Positions 7,948 to 17,322 are shown, counted from the stretch's first letter. The stretch: DNA of 48,297 nucleotides from an uncultured Granulosicoccaceae bacterium (GCA_938035125.1 CALHNS010000003.1:1-48297); one strand, 5' to 3'. Notes: generated by a model from the sequence alone, not told the origin. Translations and numbers: made by a program.

Positions 7948-8526
7948 ATGGTTAGAAATAAAACTGTTCGACGTTTGTTTGTTGCTTTGCTTGCTTTCAT
8001 TGGGCTTATTTTTAATGCCGCATTAGCACCTGCCTATGCGGATCAAAACGCGAAAGAGCTGCCAGCGCTGTTTGAAGAACTTGCCGTTGTTAGCGATCAG
8101 AATCGTGCCAATCAAATCCAGCAGTCTGTTTGGGAACATTGGTTAACAGGCCCTGATGAAGCAGCCGATGCACTGATGTTGCAAATTCAAACCGCGTTGC
8201 AGCTGGGTCGTCATCAAGTGGGGTTGGTGTTAACCAATCAGCTCATAGATCAATACCCTGACTACGCTGAAGGTTGGAATAAGCGTGCTACGTTTTTCTA
8301 CCTTTTGAATCGACTCGATGAATCGGTTGAAGACATACAAACCACATTAAACTTAGAACCCAATCACTTTGGTGCTTTGTCGGGGCTGGGTTTGATACTG
8401 CTTCGAACGGGTGATGCAGAAGGTGCCTTAGCCGCATTTGAGGCGGTGTTAGAAATCAACCCCTTATCCGCATCAGCCTTACAAAACGCTGAGCAAGCGC
8501 GTGATCAATTAGGTACAGAAATATAA
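7948..8526 (+). CDS. Exported TPR-repeat protein
   Basis: The 192-residue protein begins with a clear signal peptide (residues 1-31: basic start, hydrophobic core, cleavage near AYA). The rest is helical and contains at least two or three tetratricopeptide repeats: around 85-115 (GLVLTNQLIDQYPDYAEGW), 116-149 (LDESVEDIQTTLNLEPNHF) and 150-183 (GDAEGALAAFEAVLEINPLS), with the usual small, aromatic and Pro positions. TPRs mediate protein contacts; it probably acts in the periplasm. Similar short TPR genes follow dsbC-like genes in other gammaproteobacteria as far as I recall. It has no catalytic motif. The next gene starts 3 bp later, so both are very likely cotranscribed. Confidence 0.75.
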   Translation: MVRNKTVRRLFVALLAFIGLIFNAALAPAYADQNAKELPALFEELAVVSDQNRANQIQQSVWEHWLTGPDEAADALMLQIQTALQLGRHQVGLVLTNQLIDQYPDYAEGWNKRATFFYLLNRLDESVEDIQTTLNLEPNHFGALSGLGLILLRTGDAEGALAAFEAVLEINPLSASALQNAEQARDQLGTEI

Positions 8527-8529
8527 CCG

Positions 8530-9633
8530 ATGCGGTTAATACCTTTTGTGGGCCCATTTCGCGGGCCAACGCGCGGCCCAATGCGCGGCCCAATGCGCGG
8601 CTTTGCGGGCGGCTTTATTGGTTGCCTGGTGTCAGCCCAAGTTGTGGCCGAGCCTGTTTTCTTTCAGCATAGAGTTGCCGATCCGCTAAATTTACTTGCT
8701 GCCATCCCAGCGCTTTCATCGCCTCACTCGAAAGGCATACAAGTTCAAGTGGCTGCCTCATACGTCAATGTGTTTTCTGGAGGTGTTGGAAACCGTGCAG
8801 AGAACGAAGATCTATTGGTTATGGATGGCGAGATTGGGCAGATAGAACTTCGAGCCCAAGTGGCGCTAAGTGAGTGCTATAGCTTTGGTTTTGATTCTCG
8901 TTTTATTAGCCACTCTGGTGGATCATTCGATGAAGAAATAAACGCCTGGCATCAATTTTTTAATTTGCCTGATGCAATGCGTGAATTAAGTCCATATGAT
9001 TCGTTAAATTACTTCTTTTCATCCAATGCCGTGGTTAACGCGAATGTGGATGAATTCTCTGATCAGCAAACCCGGTTGGAAACAGCCCAACAAGCATTAG
9101 GCGATGTGTGGTTGAGCGTGCAACGGCCCCTTAATTGTTCGCCGAGTCGTACTGGGCGGCAAAACCCGACAGGTCATGTTCGATTGGGGGTGAAGTTGCC
9201 TTTGGATTCAATAACCGATGGTGTGTCGGCCTGGGCATCTGGTGGACAAGCCGCGGTATTTGCCGATTGGCATGCATCACCTTATCATTTGAACGACAAC
9301 GCACGAATCACCACGACTGCGGGCGTGTCTTATAGCGGTGAATGGGCAGATCGGTTTGAAGCGTTACCCGCGCGGCGTGTGTTGGGCTATGGCGCGGTTG
9401 TGTTTGATTATCGTTGGAACCCCACATGGCAATCTGTTGTGCAATTGGATATTCGTAGCCCTACATTCCACAGTGAACTCACTGAGATCGGAAATTGGGG
9501 GGCACAAATTCACGTTGGGGCTCGCGTGGCGTTAGCGGCTCACCACCAAGTGGAATTCAGCATCAGTGAAGATGCAGCGATTGATACCGCGCCAGATATT
9601 GGGGTGCGCATTGCTTATAGCTATACGCCGTGA
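8530..9633 (+). CDS. DUF3187 family exported, probably outer-membrane beta-rich protein
   Basis: The protein is up to 367 residues long. It resembles DUF3187 proteins: a signal peptide (cleavage near VVA-EP), a mature start FFQHRVADPLNLL, the HQFFNLPDAMRE segment near residue 145, and many alternating amphipathic stretches ending in an aromatic-rich C-terminus (IRIAYSYTP), as in outer-membrane barrels. The extreme N-terminus is odd: a GP-x-RG repeat precedes the normal signal peptide. ATG codons at 8581 and 8593 inside that repeat would give conventional signal peptides (from 8593: MRGFAGGFIGCLVSA), so the true start may be there. It is the last gene of the xerD-dsbC-TPR group. Function unknown. 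Confidence 0.7.
   Translation: MRLIPFVGPFRGPTRGPMRGPMRGFAGGFIGCLVSAQVVAEPVFFQHRVADPLNLLAAIPALSSPHSKGIQVQVAASYVNVFSGGVGNRAENEDLLVMDGEIGQIELRAQVALSECYSFGFDSRFISHSGGSFDEEINAWHQFFNLPDAMRELSPYDSLNYFFSSNAVVNANVDEFSDQQTRLETAQQALGDVWLSVQRPLNCSPSRTGRQNPTGHVRLGVKLPLDSITDGVSAWASGGQAAVFADWHASPYHLNDNARITTTAGVSYSGEWADRFEALPARRVLGYGAVVFDYRWNPTWQSVVQLDIRSPTFHSELTEIGNWGAQIHVGARVALAAHHQVEFSISEDAAIDTAPDIGVRIAYSYTP
8560..8601 (+). repeat. 12-bp tandem repeat at the DUF3187 start
   Basis: Two perfect copies of CGCGGCCCAATG (8572-8583 and 8584-8595) are flanked by a degenerate copy on the left and a half copy on the right. The repeats carry in-frame ATG codons at 8581 and 8593, so slippage would change the N-terminal length or the start codon choice without shifting the frame. 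Confidence 0.8.
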
Positions 9634-9683
9634 CCAAGGCTGACTGACCCTCAGTTACCCAATACGGCTGTTAGTAAGCGAAC

Positions 9684-9717
9684 GCCGAGCTACTGCACCA
9701 GTTATGCAGCACTCGGC
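9684..9717. terminator. Hairpin between convergent DUF3187 and lon genes
   Basis: GCCGAG-CTA-CTGC pairs with GCAG-CA-CTCGGC around a 9-base loop, giving a GC-rich imperfect stem in the 95-bp gap between two convergent genes. There is no strong T-tract. A shared terminator is the natural reading, but it is inferred. Confidence 0.5.
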
Positions 9718-9728
9718 TCGCCTAAGCC

Positions 9729-12134
9729 CTAATCAAACAAGATAGCGAACACATCATCGTAATTTTCAGCGTAATAAATCTCTATGCCTTCAGTGATGTG
9801 TTCTGGTAACTCTTCGGCGTCTATTCGGTTGGCCTCTGGCAGCAGTACCTCGTCTAATCCCAATCGTCTTGCTGCAATGATCTTTTCTCGAATACCACCC
9901 ACCGGTAACACTTCTCCCGTTAAGGTTAATTCGCCAGTCATGGCGATACTTTCTCGAATCGGTTGATCTAATGCCAGCGACAATAAGGCACTGGTCATTG
10001 TTACGCCAGCACTGGGGCCGTCTTTCGGTGTTGCTCCTTCAGGAACATGCAGGTGAATGAAGTTATTCAAGAACCAATCGTTTTCAACGCCATAATATTC
10101 GGCGTTAGTCGTGGCGTAGCTGTGCGCAATTTGAGCGCTTTCATTCATCACTTTACCTAGTTGGCCTGTGAGGTTTAAGCCGCGATTTTTTTCATGCACC
10201 GACGTTGCTTCAATGGGTAGGGTGGCGCCACCCATCGCCGTCCAGGCAAGCCCTGTGACCACACCCACACCACCGAGTTGTCGTTCAAGCCTGAATCTAG
10301 CTTCACCGACATAGTCGGCTAAGTTTTTAGGGGTAACCGAGATTCTGGTTTCGCCATCGAGTAACGCTACAATGGCTTTGCGCATAATCTGATTCAGTAA
10401 TTTTTCCAAATTTCGCACACCGGCTTCTCGGGCATAACCATCGGCTAAGGCACGCAGTGCGGTGTCAGAAATTTTCAGCTGACTTTTCTTGATTTTGTTA
10501 CGCGAGAGCATGCGTGGCAGTAAATGGTTTCTGGCAATGTCCACTTTTTCTTCTGTGAGATACCCTGCTAAACGAATGATGTCCATTCGGTCGCGCAACG
10601 GGCCAGGGATGGTGTCCAGTTGGTTTGCTGTGCACACAAAAAGCACTTTGGATAAATCGACACGCAAGTCTAAATAATGATCTAAAAACTCGCTGTTTTG
10701 CTCAGGATCCAACACTTCTAACATGGCCGATGCTGGATCGCCTTGATAAGAACTGCCCATTTTGTCAATTTCATCGAGCATGATGACTGGGTTACTCACG
10801 TCTACATCTTTTAGCGCTTGCACCAATTTACCGGGCATAGCCCCAATGTAAGTTCGACGGTGGCCTTTGATTTCGGCTTCATCACGCATGCCGCCTACGC
10901 TGAAACGGTAGAACTTTCGGCCCAAGCATTCGGCAATGGATTTACCAATAGACGTTTTACCCACACCTGGTGGGCCAACAAAACATAAGATGGAGCCTGC
11001 AATTTCACCGCGGAAAGAACCCATCGCTAGAAATTCAACGATACGTTCTTTAATGTCGTCTAGCGCGGCATGATCTCGATTTAATACCTCACGAGCGGTG
11101 TCTAAATCTATGTGGTCTTCTGAATACACCCCCCAAGGCACCGAGCTTAACCAATCCACATAATTACGGGTTACCCCATATTCAGGCGAACCCGTTTCCA
11201 GCACCTGCATCTTGTTTATTTCATCGTTAAAGCGCTTTTCTACATGTTCGGGTGGGTGTTTTTCCCCCATGCGCTCAATGAACGTATCGATGTCGGAAGT
11301 TTTGTCGTCTTTGGCAATGCCAAGCTCGCGTTGAATAACTTTCAGCTCTTCTCGCAGAAAGAATTCGCGCTGATGCTTATTCATTTTCTGCTCAACTTCG
11401 GATCGAATCTCGCTCTGCAGCCGAGCCACTTCCAACTCACGTTGCAACAGCAGCAAAACACTTTGCATGCGTTCCTGCAAAGGCACTGTGGCTAAGATGT
11501 GTTGCAGTTCGGCCCCCGGAGCGGTTGTGATCGCTGCTGCGAAATCAGCCAAAGGAGAGGGGTCGTTTAAATTAAAGTGGTTTAAGAAATTCTTAAGCTC
11601 TTCGTTATACAACGGATTTAACGGTATTAGCTCTTTGATCGCTTGAATAAGCGCCATCGCGTAAGCTTTTATTTCTTTGGTTTTTGTCACCGCCTCGTAG
11701 GGGTAGGTAACTTCTGCCGCGTAGGGTGCTTTTTGTTTAATCCAATCAGTAATTTGGAATCGTTGTAAGCCTTGCGCAATGAATTGAATTTTGCCGTTGT
11801 TGGCCACTACATTGTGCAAACGCACTACGCAACCGATGCTGCTGAAGTCATCGGTTTTTAAATCTTCGGTATTTTCATGTTCGCCGGCATAGACCAAACC
11901 CAGCATGGGTTGTTCCATTTTGGCTACGCGCTTAAAGGTTTTTTCCCAAAGCTCTTCGTCAACCACCAAGGGTTGAACTTGGGCAGGGAAGAAAGGGCGT
12001 TCAAATATTGGCAATAGCAGTAATTTATCGGGAAGATTTTGATGTGGCACAACGAGTTCTGTGCTTGAATCGTCCGCCAAATTTTCCGCCTCATCCTCAT
12101 CCAGGATGATCCCAATATCGCTATCGTCTGCCAT
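9729..12134 (-). CDS. ATP-dependent Lon-family protease, divergent (AsrA-like) type
   Basis: This 801-residue cytosolic AAA+ protease has the Lon order: LON substrate-binding N-domain (about 36-230), coiled helical region (230-330), AAA+ module with Walker A GPPGVGKT (387-394) and Walker B LDEID (453-457), and a protease domain with the Ser708-Lys751 dyad (KDGPSAGVTM; GGIREK). It should degrade damaged or regulatory proteins. The N-domain does not begin like classical LonA (which has LPLRDVVVFP) but with LPIFERPFFPAQVQP, preceded by an acidic tail of about 30 residues. From memory that start matches the second Lon of Pseudomonas, AsrA (PA0779). A standard lon would then be expected elsewhere. 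It follows rep by 66 bp on the same strand. Confidence 0.9.
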   Translation of the reverse strand: MADDSDIGIILDEDEAENLADDSSTELVVPHQNLPDKLLLLPIFERPFFPAQVQPLVVDEELWEKTFKRVAKMEQPMLGLVYAGEHENTEDLKTDDFSSIGCVVRLHNVVANNGKIQFIAQGLQRFQITDWIKQKAPYAAEVTYPYEAVTKTKEIKAYAMALIQAIKELIPLNPLYNEELKNFLNHFNLNDPSPLADFAAAITTAPGAELQHILATVPLQERMQSVLLLLQRELEVARLQSEIRSEVEQKMNKHQREFFLREELKVIQRELGIAKDDKTSDIDTFIERMGEKHPPEHVEKRFNDEINKMQVLETGSPEYGVTRNYVDWLSSVPWGVYSEDHIDLDTAREVLNRDHAALDDIKERIVEFLAMGSFRGEIAGSILCFVGPPGVGKTSIGKSIAECLGRKFYRFSVGGMRDEAEIKGHRRTYIGAMPGKLVQALKDVDVSNPVIMLDEIDKMGSSYQGDPASAMLEVLDPEQNSEFLDHYLDLRVDLSKVLFVCTANQLDTIPGPLRDRMDIIRLAGYLTEEKVDIARNHLLPRMLSRNKIKKSQLKISDTALRALADGYAREAGVRNLEKLLNQIMRKAIVALLDGETRISVTPKNLADYVGEARFRLERQLGGVGVVTGLAWTAMGGATLPIEATSVHEKNRGLNLTGQLGKVMNESAQIAHSYATTNAEYYGVENDWFLNNFIHLHVPEGATPKDGPSAGVTMTSALLSLALDQPIRESIAMTGELTLTGEVLPVGGIREKIIAARRLGLDEVLLPEANRIDAEELPEHITEGIEIYYAENYDDVFAILFD

Positions 12135-12200
12135 TTTTAGTGAACCTGTTAATTTTTATGCAGTTCGTGAAGAACAAAGATATGCAAGCAGAACGATATT

Positions 12201-14207
12201 TCAAGCCCTGCTGAGCATTTCTCGTAAACTTGCTAAGGCATCGGTGCCTGCCTGCCGGTCGCGCTCCTCGTTATTTTCACCCACATCGCCAATCGTCACC
12301 ACATCTTCAGGTGGCAAATCGGCTAAGAATCGGCTCGGTTCGCTCAGTGATGATTCACCGTAGCGTTGCCTGCTTCGGCAGCGAGTTAGCGTTAAGCTGT
12401 AGCGCGCTCGGGTCATACCCACGTAACACAAACGCCGCTCTTCTTCGATGTCTTCATCTTCAATGCTGTTTTTGTGGGGTAGCATCTCCTCTTCCATGCC
12501 CACCATGTACACATGGGGAAATTCCAAGCCTTTGGCGGCGTGCAAAGTCAAAAGATTTACCGCATTCAGTGGTTTATCGTCGTCTTGCCGGCTAAGCATG
12601 TCGTGCAAAGATAATCGGTTAACGATTTCTGCCAACGATCGATCCTTTTGATCTTCGTCCACCATCATGCGTCCGATCCATTCTAAAAGCTCGTCCATGC
12701 TGGCTAACATTTTCTCAGCTTGCTTGGGGGTGTCGGCGGTGGTTTCCAGCCAATCGCGATAATGGATGTCATCGAATACACCTTGGACCACTGCCATGGC
12801 ATCGCCGCGTTCGGCATTGTCACCTTGCAAAGTAAGCCATGATACGAATGACTGCACACGAGCCAGTGGTTTTCCGCTAAGCACGGTTTCCAACCCCATT
12901 TCATGGCTAGCCGAAAACAAACTCGTGCTTCTGCTGCGAGCATATTCGCCCAGTTTCATCATCGTATTAGGGCCGATTTCTCGTCGCGGCGTATTCACTA
13001 CGCGAATGAACGCGGTGTCGTCATCGGGATTAACCAATAATTTTAAGTACGCCAACATGTCCTTAACTTCTGCCTTATCAAAGAACGAACTTCCGCCCGT
13101 TATTTGATAGGGGATGTTTTTCTCTCTTAGCGCTTTTTCAAAATGGCGCGACTGAAAATTACTTCGATATAAGATGGTGAAATCGGAGAAATTGCATTTC
13201 TTTTGATACTGTCGCATGAGAATTTGACCTGCCACCCAGTCGGCTTCGTCTAGCCCGTGCCGGCAAACGCTTATGCATAGCTCATCCCCAATGGCTAAGT
13301 CGCTCCACAATTTTTTTTCAAATAGGTGTGGGTTATGGCTGATAACCGCATTCGCTGCTCGCAAAATTCGTTGGCTTGAACGATAATTTTGTTCAAGCTT
13401 TATAACGCGTAAGTTAGGGTAATCGTCTTTTAATGTAATTAATCCATCAGGGCGAGCGCCGCGCCAGGAGTAGATTGATTGGTCGTCATCGCCCACCACC
13501 GTTAATGCACCAAATTTATCCATCAGCAATTGCATTAATGAGTATTGCGCAACGTTGGTATCTTGGTATTCATCCACCAATAAATGCCGAACACGGCCCT
13601 GCCATTGTTCACGCACTTGCGGATCGGTTTTTAAAATTTGTACGGGTAAATTGATCAGATCATCAAAATCTACCGAGTTGCAGGAACGCAGCCATTGTTC
13701 GTAATCGCGAAACAACAACGCACCCGAGGTCGCTTGATCGCTATCGGCCGCAGCTAGTGCTTGTTCAGGGGTTAGAAACGCACTTTTCCATGTTGAAATC
13801 ATGTGCTGAGCCGTGCGCTCTTCTAGCGGGCAATTCTGTTCGCGAATGAGTTCTTTAAGAATAGAGATGGCGTCACTTTGATCCAGAATGGTAAAACCTT
13901 TTCGAAGCCCTGCAGGTTCAGGGGACTCTCGTAAAATGTTCAAGCCCAGTCGGTGAAAGGTGGATACTGATAATTGCCGAACAACATCTTTTCCCAACTT
14001 CTTCGATAAGCGGGATTTCATTTCCTGAGCAGCTTTATTGGTGAAAGTAACCGCAACGATTGAACGCGGTTGGTATTGTTTTTTTTCTATTAAGTAAGCA
14101 ATTTTTTCGGTAATTACGCCCGTTTTTCCACTACCGGCACCCGCCAACACCAAAAGAGGAGTATCGGTGTGTTTTACAGCGGCCAATTGTTGTGGATTTA
14201 ATGCCAT
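12201..14207 (-). CDS. rep: ATP-dependent DNA helicase Rep (UvrD/Rep superfamily 1)
   Basis: Rep is a 3'-5' ssDNA translocase that clears proteins ahead of the replication fork. The 668-residue length matches E. coli Rep (673). SF1A motifs are intact: Q-motif LNPQQLAAVKH, Walker A AGAGSGKT (22-29), motif Ia TFTNKAAQEMKSRL, Walker B with DEYQDTN (212-218), motif III VVGDDDQSIYSWRGA, motif IV QNYRSSQRIL, motif V LTLHAAKGLEFPHVYMVG and motif VI EERRLCYVGMTRA. Its C-terminus is short as in Rep, without the long UvrD tail that binds repair partners, which favours Rep over UvrD. It diverges from the HisN-like gene and may be cotranscribed with the Lon gene downstream. Confidence 0.92.
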   Translation of the reverse strand: MALNPQQLAAVKHTDTPLLVLAGAGSGKTGVITEKIAYLIEKKQYQPRSIVAVTFTNKAAQEMKSRLSKKLGKDVVRQLSVSTFHRLGLNILRESPEPAGLRKGFTILDQSDAISILKELIREQNCPLEERTAQHMISTWKSAFLTPEQALAAADSDQATSGALLFRDYEQWLRSCNSVDFDDLINLPVQILKTDPQVREQWQGRVRHLLVDEYQDTNVAQYSLMQLLMDKFGALTVVGDDDQSIYSWRGARPDGLITLKDDYPNLRVIKLEQNYRSSQRILRAANAVISHNPHLFEKKLWSDLAIGDELCISVCRHGLDEADWVAGQILMRQYQKKCNFSDFTILYRSNFQSRHFEKALREKNIPYQITGGSSFFDKAEVKDMLAYLKLLVNPDDDTAFIRVVNTPRREIGPNTMMKLGEYARSRSTSLFSASHEMGLETVLSGKPLARVQSFVSWLTLQGDNAERGDAMAVVQGVFDDIHYRDWLETTADTPKQAEKMLASMDELLEWIGRMMVDEDQKDRSLAEIVNRLSLHDMLSRQDDDKPLNAVNLLTLHAAKGLEFPHVYMVGMEEEMLPHKNSIEDEDIEEERRLCYVGMTRARYSLTLTRCRSRQRYGESSLSEPSRFLADLPPEDVVTIGDVGENNEERDRQAGTDALASLREMLSRA

Positions 14208-14294
14208 GGTTTGATCTTTAACAACGCTCAGGAATTCAGTCTATCTGAAGCCTATGGTGTGGGTTCCGTCCTGTAAAGCCGTATACTTGTGAGC

Positions 14295-15098
14295 ATGAAT
14301 TTCCTTGACATTGACAATGCTAGAACGGCAGCGATTTCAGCTGCCGATGCCGCCGAAGCGGTGATCAAAAACCACCAGTTGCGTAAAGACTGGTCAGTTT
14401 CTTACAAGGCCGACGATTCCCCGGTAACGGAGGTGGATGTCGCTGCAGAGAAAGTTATCCACACCTGCTTAAGTGAAGCGGTGCCACAAGCAGGATTTTA
14501 CGGTGAGGAAACGGGGCGCCATGCACCGGCTGAAGGCGGTATCAATGCGCTGTGGCTAATCGACCCGATCGATGGCACCAAAAGCTTTATTCGCAACATG
14601 CGTTATTACTCTACGCAAATTGCATTAGAGCTTGATGGTGAATTATGCGTCGGAGTCTCCAACGCACCGGCTTACGGTGAGCGGCTTATCGCGGTGGCTG
14701 AAGGTCATAAAGGTGCCGGGGTGTGGCTTAATGATCAAGCGGTTAAGGTTCGGCCCATTACCCAATTGAGTGATGCTTTTTTGTCCACAGGCAATCTTAC
14801 TCGGTTGGCCAAAAACCCTTCACGTTGGAACGCGTTAGCTGAGATAATTACTAAGGTGCGGCGAGTGCGTGGCTATGGAGATTTTTGCCATTATCATCAA
14901 CTCTGTGCTGGCCAAACTGATCTAATCATTGAGTCGGATGTGAATATCCTTGATATCGCAGCGCTTAGCGTTGGAATTCGTGCAGCCGGTGGCATCATTA
15001 CCGATTTAGAAGGTGCGCCGATTGATCAAAACACCACCTCGGTATTGGCCGCGGGCACCCAAGCATTACATGACAGCGCGTTAGCGTATTTGAACTGA
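14295..15098 (+). CDS. Inositol-monophosphatase-family phosphatase, HisN-like
   Basis: This Mg2+-dependent phosphatase has the two metal-binding family signatures: GEETG (motif with Glu), WLIDPIDGTKSFI (DPxDGT) and a C-terminal ILDIAALSVGIRAAGG segment with the third Asp. The 267-residue length fits. The DGTKSFI rather than DGTTNF sequence and the GYGDFCHYHQLCAG segment resemble histidinol-phosphatase HisN of the IMPase family (last phosphatase step of histidine synthesis), more than SuhB or CysQ. No other his genes are nearby, so the substrate is not proven. ATG at 14295 is used; an in-frame GTG at 14289 is possible. The next gene starts 30 bp downstream, so they may share a transcript. Confidence 0.8.
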   Translation: MNFLDIDNARTAAISAADAAEAVIKNHQLRKDWSVSYKADDSPVTEVDVAAEKVIHTCLSEAVPQAGFYGEETGRHAPAEGGINALWLIDPIDGTKSFIRNMRYYSTQIALELDGELCVGVSNAPAYGERLIAVAEGHKGAGVWLNDQAVKVRPITQLSDAFLSTGNLTRLAKNPSRWNALAEIITKVRRVRGYGDFCHYHQLCAGQTDLIIESDVNILDIAALSVGIRAAGGIITDLEGAPIDQNTTSVLAAGTQALHDSALAYLN

Positions 15099-15128
15099 TT
15101 CAGTGGCAACATAGAAACTCATAACCGC

Positions 15129-16403
15129 ATGCGTATTCCTTACTACAACCCTGGCCGCAGAAGCGTAACGTTTTCGTTACTGCTGCTGCTTGCGCTGGTG
15201 TTGTTGGTTTTCACAGGCTTAGGTGTGTTTCGGCTCTATTTTGATTTTGATTGGACTGCAGGAGCACAAGATTCTGGGCAACTGTTTTCGCTTGGGGTTC
15301 GTGGCGGCAATTCATTTAATTTGTTTGAATCGGATAATTTAGGGCAGGTTTTTTGGTTAACACTGCTGGTGTTAATTCTATTGGCCGTGTTGATGCCTGC
15401 GTTCAGCGTAATTGGTGGTTCACTGTTGGCGTTAGCCAGTGCTGCAGGGATTTTCGCGTTGTACTTGAGCAGAAGTGAATCGCAGCCAGTACCGCTAGAG
15501 TTTCAGTTATTAACTGTTGGCGTTCTCTACGCCGTTTATGTGTTGTTAATGTACGCCGCCGAGGTGCGTGATCGAAAACAGTTCACCAGTCTACTCAGCC
15601 AATACGTTCCGCCAGAATTGGCATCGGCCTACAGCCGCAACCCAGACTCGCTAGGTCTTACCGGGGAAGAACGTGAATTAAGTGTGTTGTTCTGCGATGT
15701 GGTGGGTTTTTCAGCCATCGTTGAGCAAATTGAGGCTGATCGAATAGCGCTTTGGTTGAATGGTTTTTTTAATTTAGTTAGCCGCATAGTTGTCCGCCAT
15801 GAAGGCACCATTGATAAATACATGGGCGATAGTGTGATGGCAGTATGGGGTGCACCGCAGCTTTCACGAACGCATGCCTTTGATGCTCTTCAAGCGGCCA
15901 CCGATATCTGTCAGGAACTCTCCGATTTAAATAAAAAATTTAACGAACTGGGGCTCCCTCCAATGCGCATAGGCATCGGTGTTAGTACAGGGCTTGCCAC
16001 CGTGGGTACTTTTGGTTCTGAATTTCGAATGGACTACACCGTTATCGGCGATACCGTAAACGTGGCAAGAAGGCTTGAAGAGCAAACGCGCAAATACCAC
16101 GTACCCGTAGTTGTGTCGGATAAAACCGCTGATGCCTTACCCGATATGCTGTTTCGAGAATTAGATACCGTTGTAGTAAAAGGGCGCAAACAACCCGTTA
16201 CGATGTATCAGCCGATGGGTTTAAAAAACCGCGCCGATGAAATCTTACTAGAAAACTTGGAATTACATCGACAAGCGATGGCGGCCAGCAAAGCAGGTGA
16301 TTGGGTGCTTGCGAAAAAGTTATTTGGGGAGCTGCAGGTGTCTTGGGGCCCCAACGATATGTACGCATTGTATATACGCGGCATTGAAAGCCAAATCGGT
16401 TAA
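15129..16403 (+). CDS. Membrane class III adenylate cyclase
   Basis: The 424-residue protein has an N-terminal helix (about 14-36), a short extracytoplasmic stretch (37-72), two adjacent helices (73-113) and a fourth (124-145). The linker FTSLLSQYVPPELASAY leads into a class III cyclase domain (about 180-365). Both metal aspartates are present (Asp190 in LFCDVVGF, Asp234 in KYMGDSVMAVWG), with Lys230 in the ATP-selecting region, Asp308 (VIGDTVN) and Asn311/Arg315 for transition-state binding, so it should be active and make cAMP. The membrane part looks like the end of a CHASE2-type sensor with the sensor domain nearly gone. It follows the HisN-like gene and converges with bpt only 10 bp away. 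Confidence 0.88.
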   Translation: MRIPYYNPGRRSVTFSLLLLLALVLLVFTGLGVFRLYFDFDWTAGAQDSGQLFSLGVRGGNSFNLFESDNLGQVFWLTLLVLILLAVLMPAFSVIGGSLLALASAAGIFALYLSRSESQPVPLEFQLLTVGVLYAVYVLLMYAAEVRDRKQFTSLLSQYVPPELASAYSRNPDSLGLTGEERELSVLFCDVVGFSAIVEQIEADRIALWLNGFFNLVSRIVVRHEGTIDKYMGDSVMAVWGAPQLSRTHAFDALQAATDICQELSDLNKKFNELGLPPMRIGIGVSTGLATVGTFGSEFRMDYTVIGDTVNVARRLEEQTRKYHVPVVVSDKTADALPDMLFRELDTVVVKGRKQPVTMYQPMGLKNRADEILLENLELHRQAMAASKAGDWVLAKKLFGELQVSWGPNDMYALYIRGIESQIG

Positions 16404-16413
16404 GCAATTACGC

Positions 16414-17163
16414 TTAAGCAACTCGTGAGTCGTGTGGGGTAATTTTTATTTCGTCTGATTCTTCACTTGGAACCCATACTGTGCCGTTAAAGTGTTGCTG
16501 AGGGCGATACTCTGTTTTGTATTCCATCTTTCGGCAATTGTTCACCCAGTACCCCATATACAAGTAGGGCAGAGACATTAATTTGCACAATTCAATTTGT
16601 TGAAGAATGCAATAACGACCCAACGCGCGGCTATTCATTTCAGGGTCGAAGAAAGTATAAACAGCTGATAGTCCTTCAGTAACAGAATCGGTTACCGCAA
16701 CTGCCACCAGTTTTCCATCCAAACGTACATCCAAAAACAACGTCTCTCCCCAAGGGTTTAACAGGAAGCGTTCAAAATCGCTGGGTTCTGGATTGTCCAT
16801 ACCGCTATCGGTATGGCGCCGGTTTAGATAACGTGTGTACAGCTCGAAATATTCGTCGGTATATTGTGCAGGGTGGAAGTTAACCGAAAGGTCAGCATTT
16901 TTTTTCATATTCCGCCGATCGGTTCGGCGAGTTTTAAATTCTGAGCACAACACGCGTACAGGAACGCAGGCACTACATTGCTGACAGCCTGGCCGGTAGA
17001 CAAACTCACCCGAGCGGCGAAAGCCACGCTGGATAAGCTGGTTGTATACGGCTCTAGGTTCTGGATGGTGAGGATCAGCGTAGATATTGACAGCCTGCTT
17101 ATCTTCTAAATAGCTGCAATCGCTAACCGATCCTTGGTACAACTTTATGCGTATCTCTCCCAT
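16414..17163 (-). CDS. bpt: Aspartate/glutamate leucyltransferase (Bpt), N-end rule
   Basis: Bpt transfers leucine from Leu-tRNA to proteins with N-terminal Asp or Glu, marking them for ClpS/ClpAP. The 249-residue protein has the N-terminal ATE domain with the Cys cluster RPGCQQCSACVPVRV and the C-terminal domain with NRRHTDSGM, YTFFDPE and LYMGYWVNNCRKMEYK, typical of the family. The frame is open upstream to 17310, but the extra 49 residues do not resemble the family, and ATG 17163 gives MGEIRIKLYQGS, so that start is chosen. Many gammaproteobacteria have aat just upstream; here there is none, and the neighbour is a divergent orphan membrane gene. Confidence 0.9.
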   Translation of the reverse strand: MGEIRIKLYQGSVSDCSYLEDKQAVNIYADPHHPEPRAVYNQLIQRGFRRSGEFVYRPGCQQCSACVPVRVLCSEFKTRRTDRRNMKKNADLSVNFHPAQYTDEYFELYTRYLNRRHTDSGMDNPEPSDFERFLLNPWGETLFLDVRLDGKLVAVAVTDSVTEGLSAVYTFFDPEMNSRALGRYCILQQIELCKLMSLPYLYMGYWVNNCRKMEYKTEYRPQQHFNGTVWVPSEESDEIKITPHDSRVA

Positions 17164-17322
17164 TACAAGGCTGACTGTATCAAACCAATAGCAGAATGAA
17201 CCAGTGTGGAATGTGGTACAAAATTGAAAGTCGCCTAAATCCTTTGCGATAGGTAACAATTTGACCCAGTAGCCAATGCTAGAATTCGTTCGGAATTTAG
17301 GCAGTCGCAACCCGACTATCCT

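Noticed and set aside
17164-17310. 49-residue N-terminal extension of Bpt or an aat remnant
   Set aside because: The extension does not resemble Bpt or Aat, and ATG 17163 gives the family-normal start.
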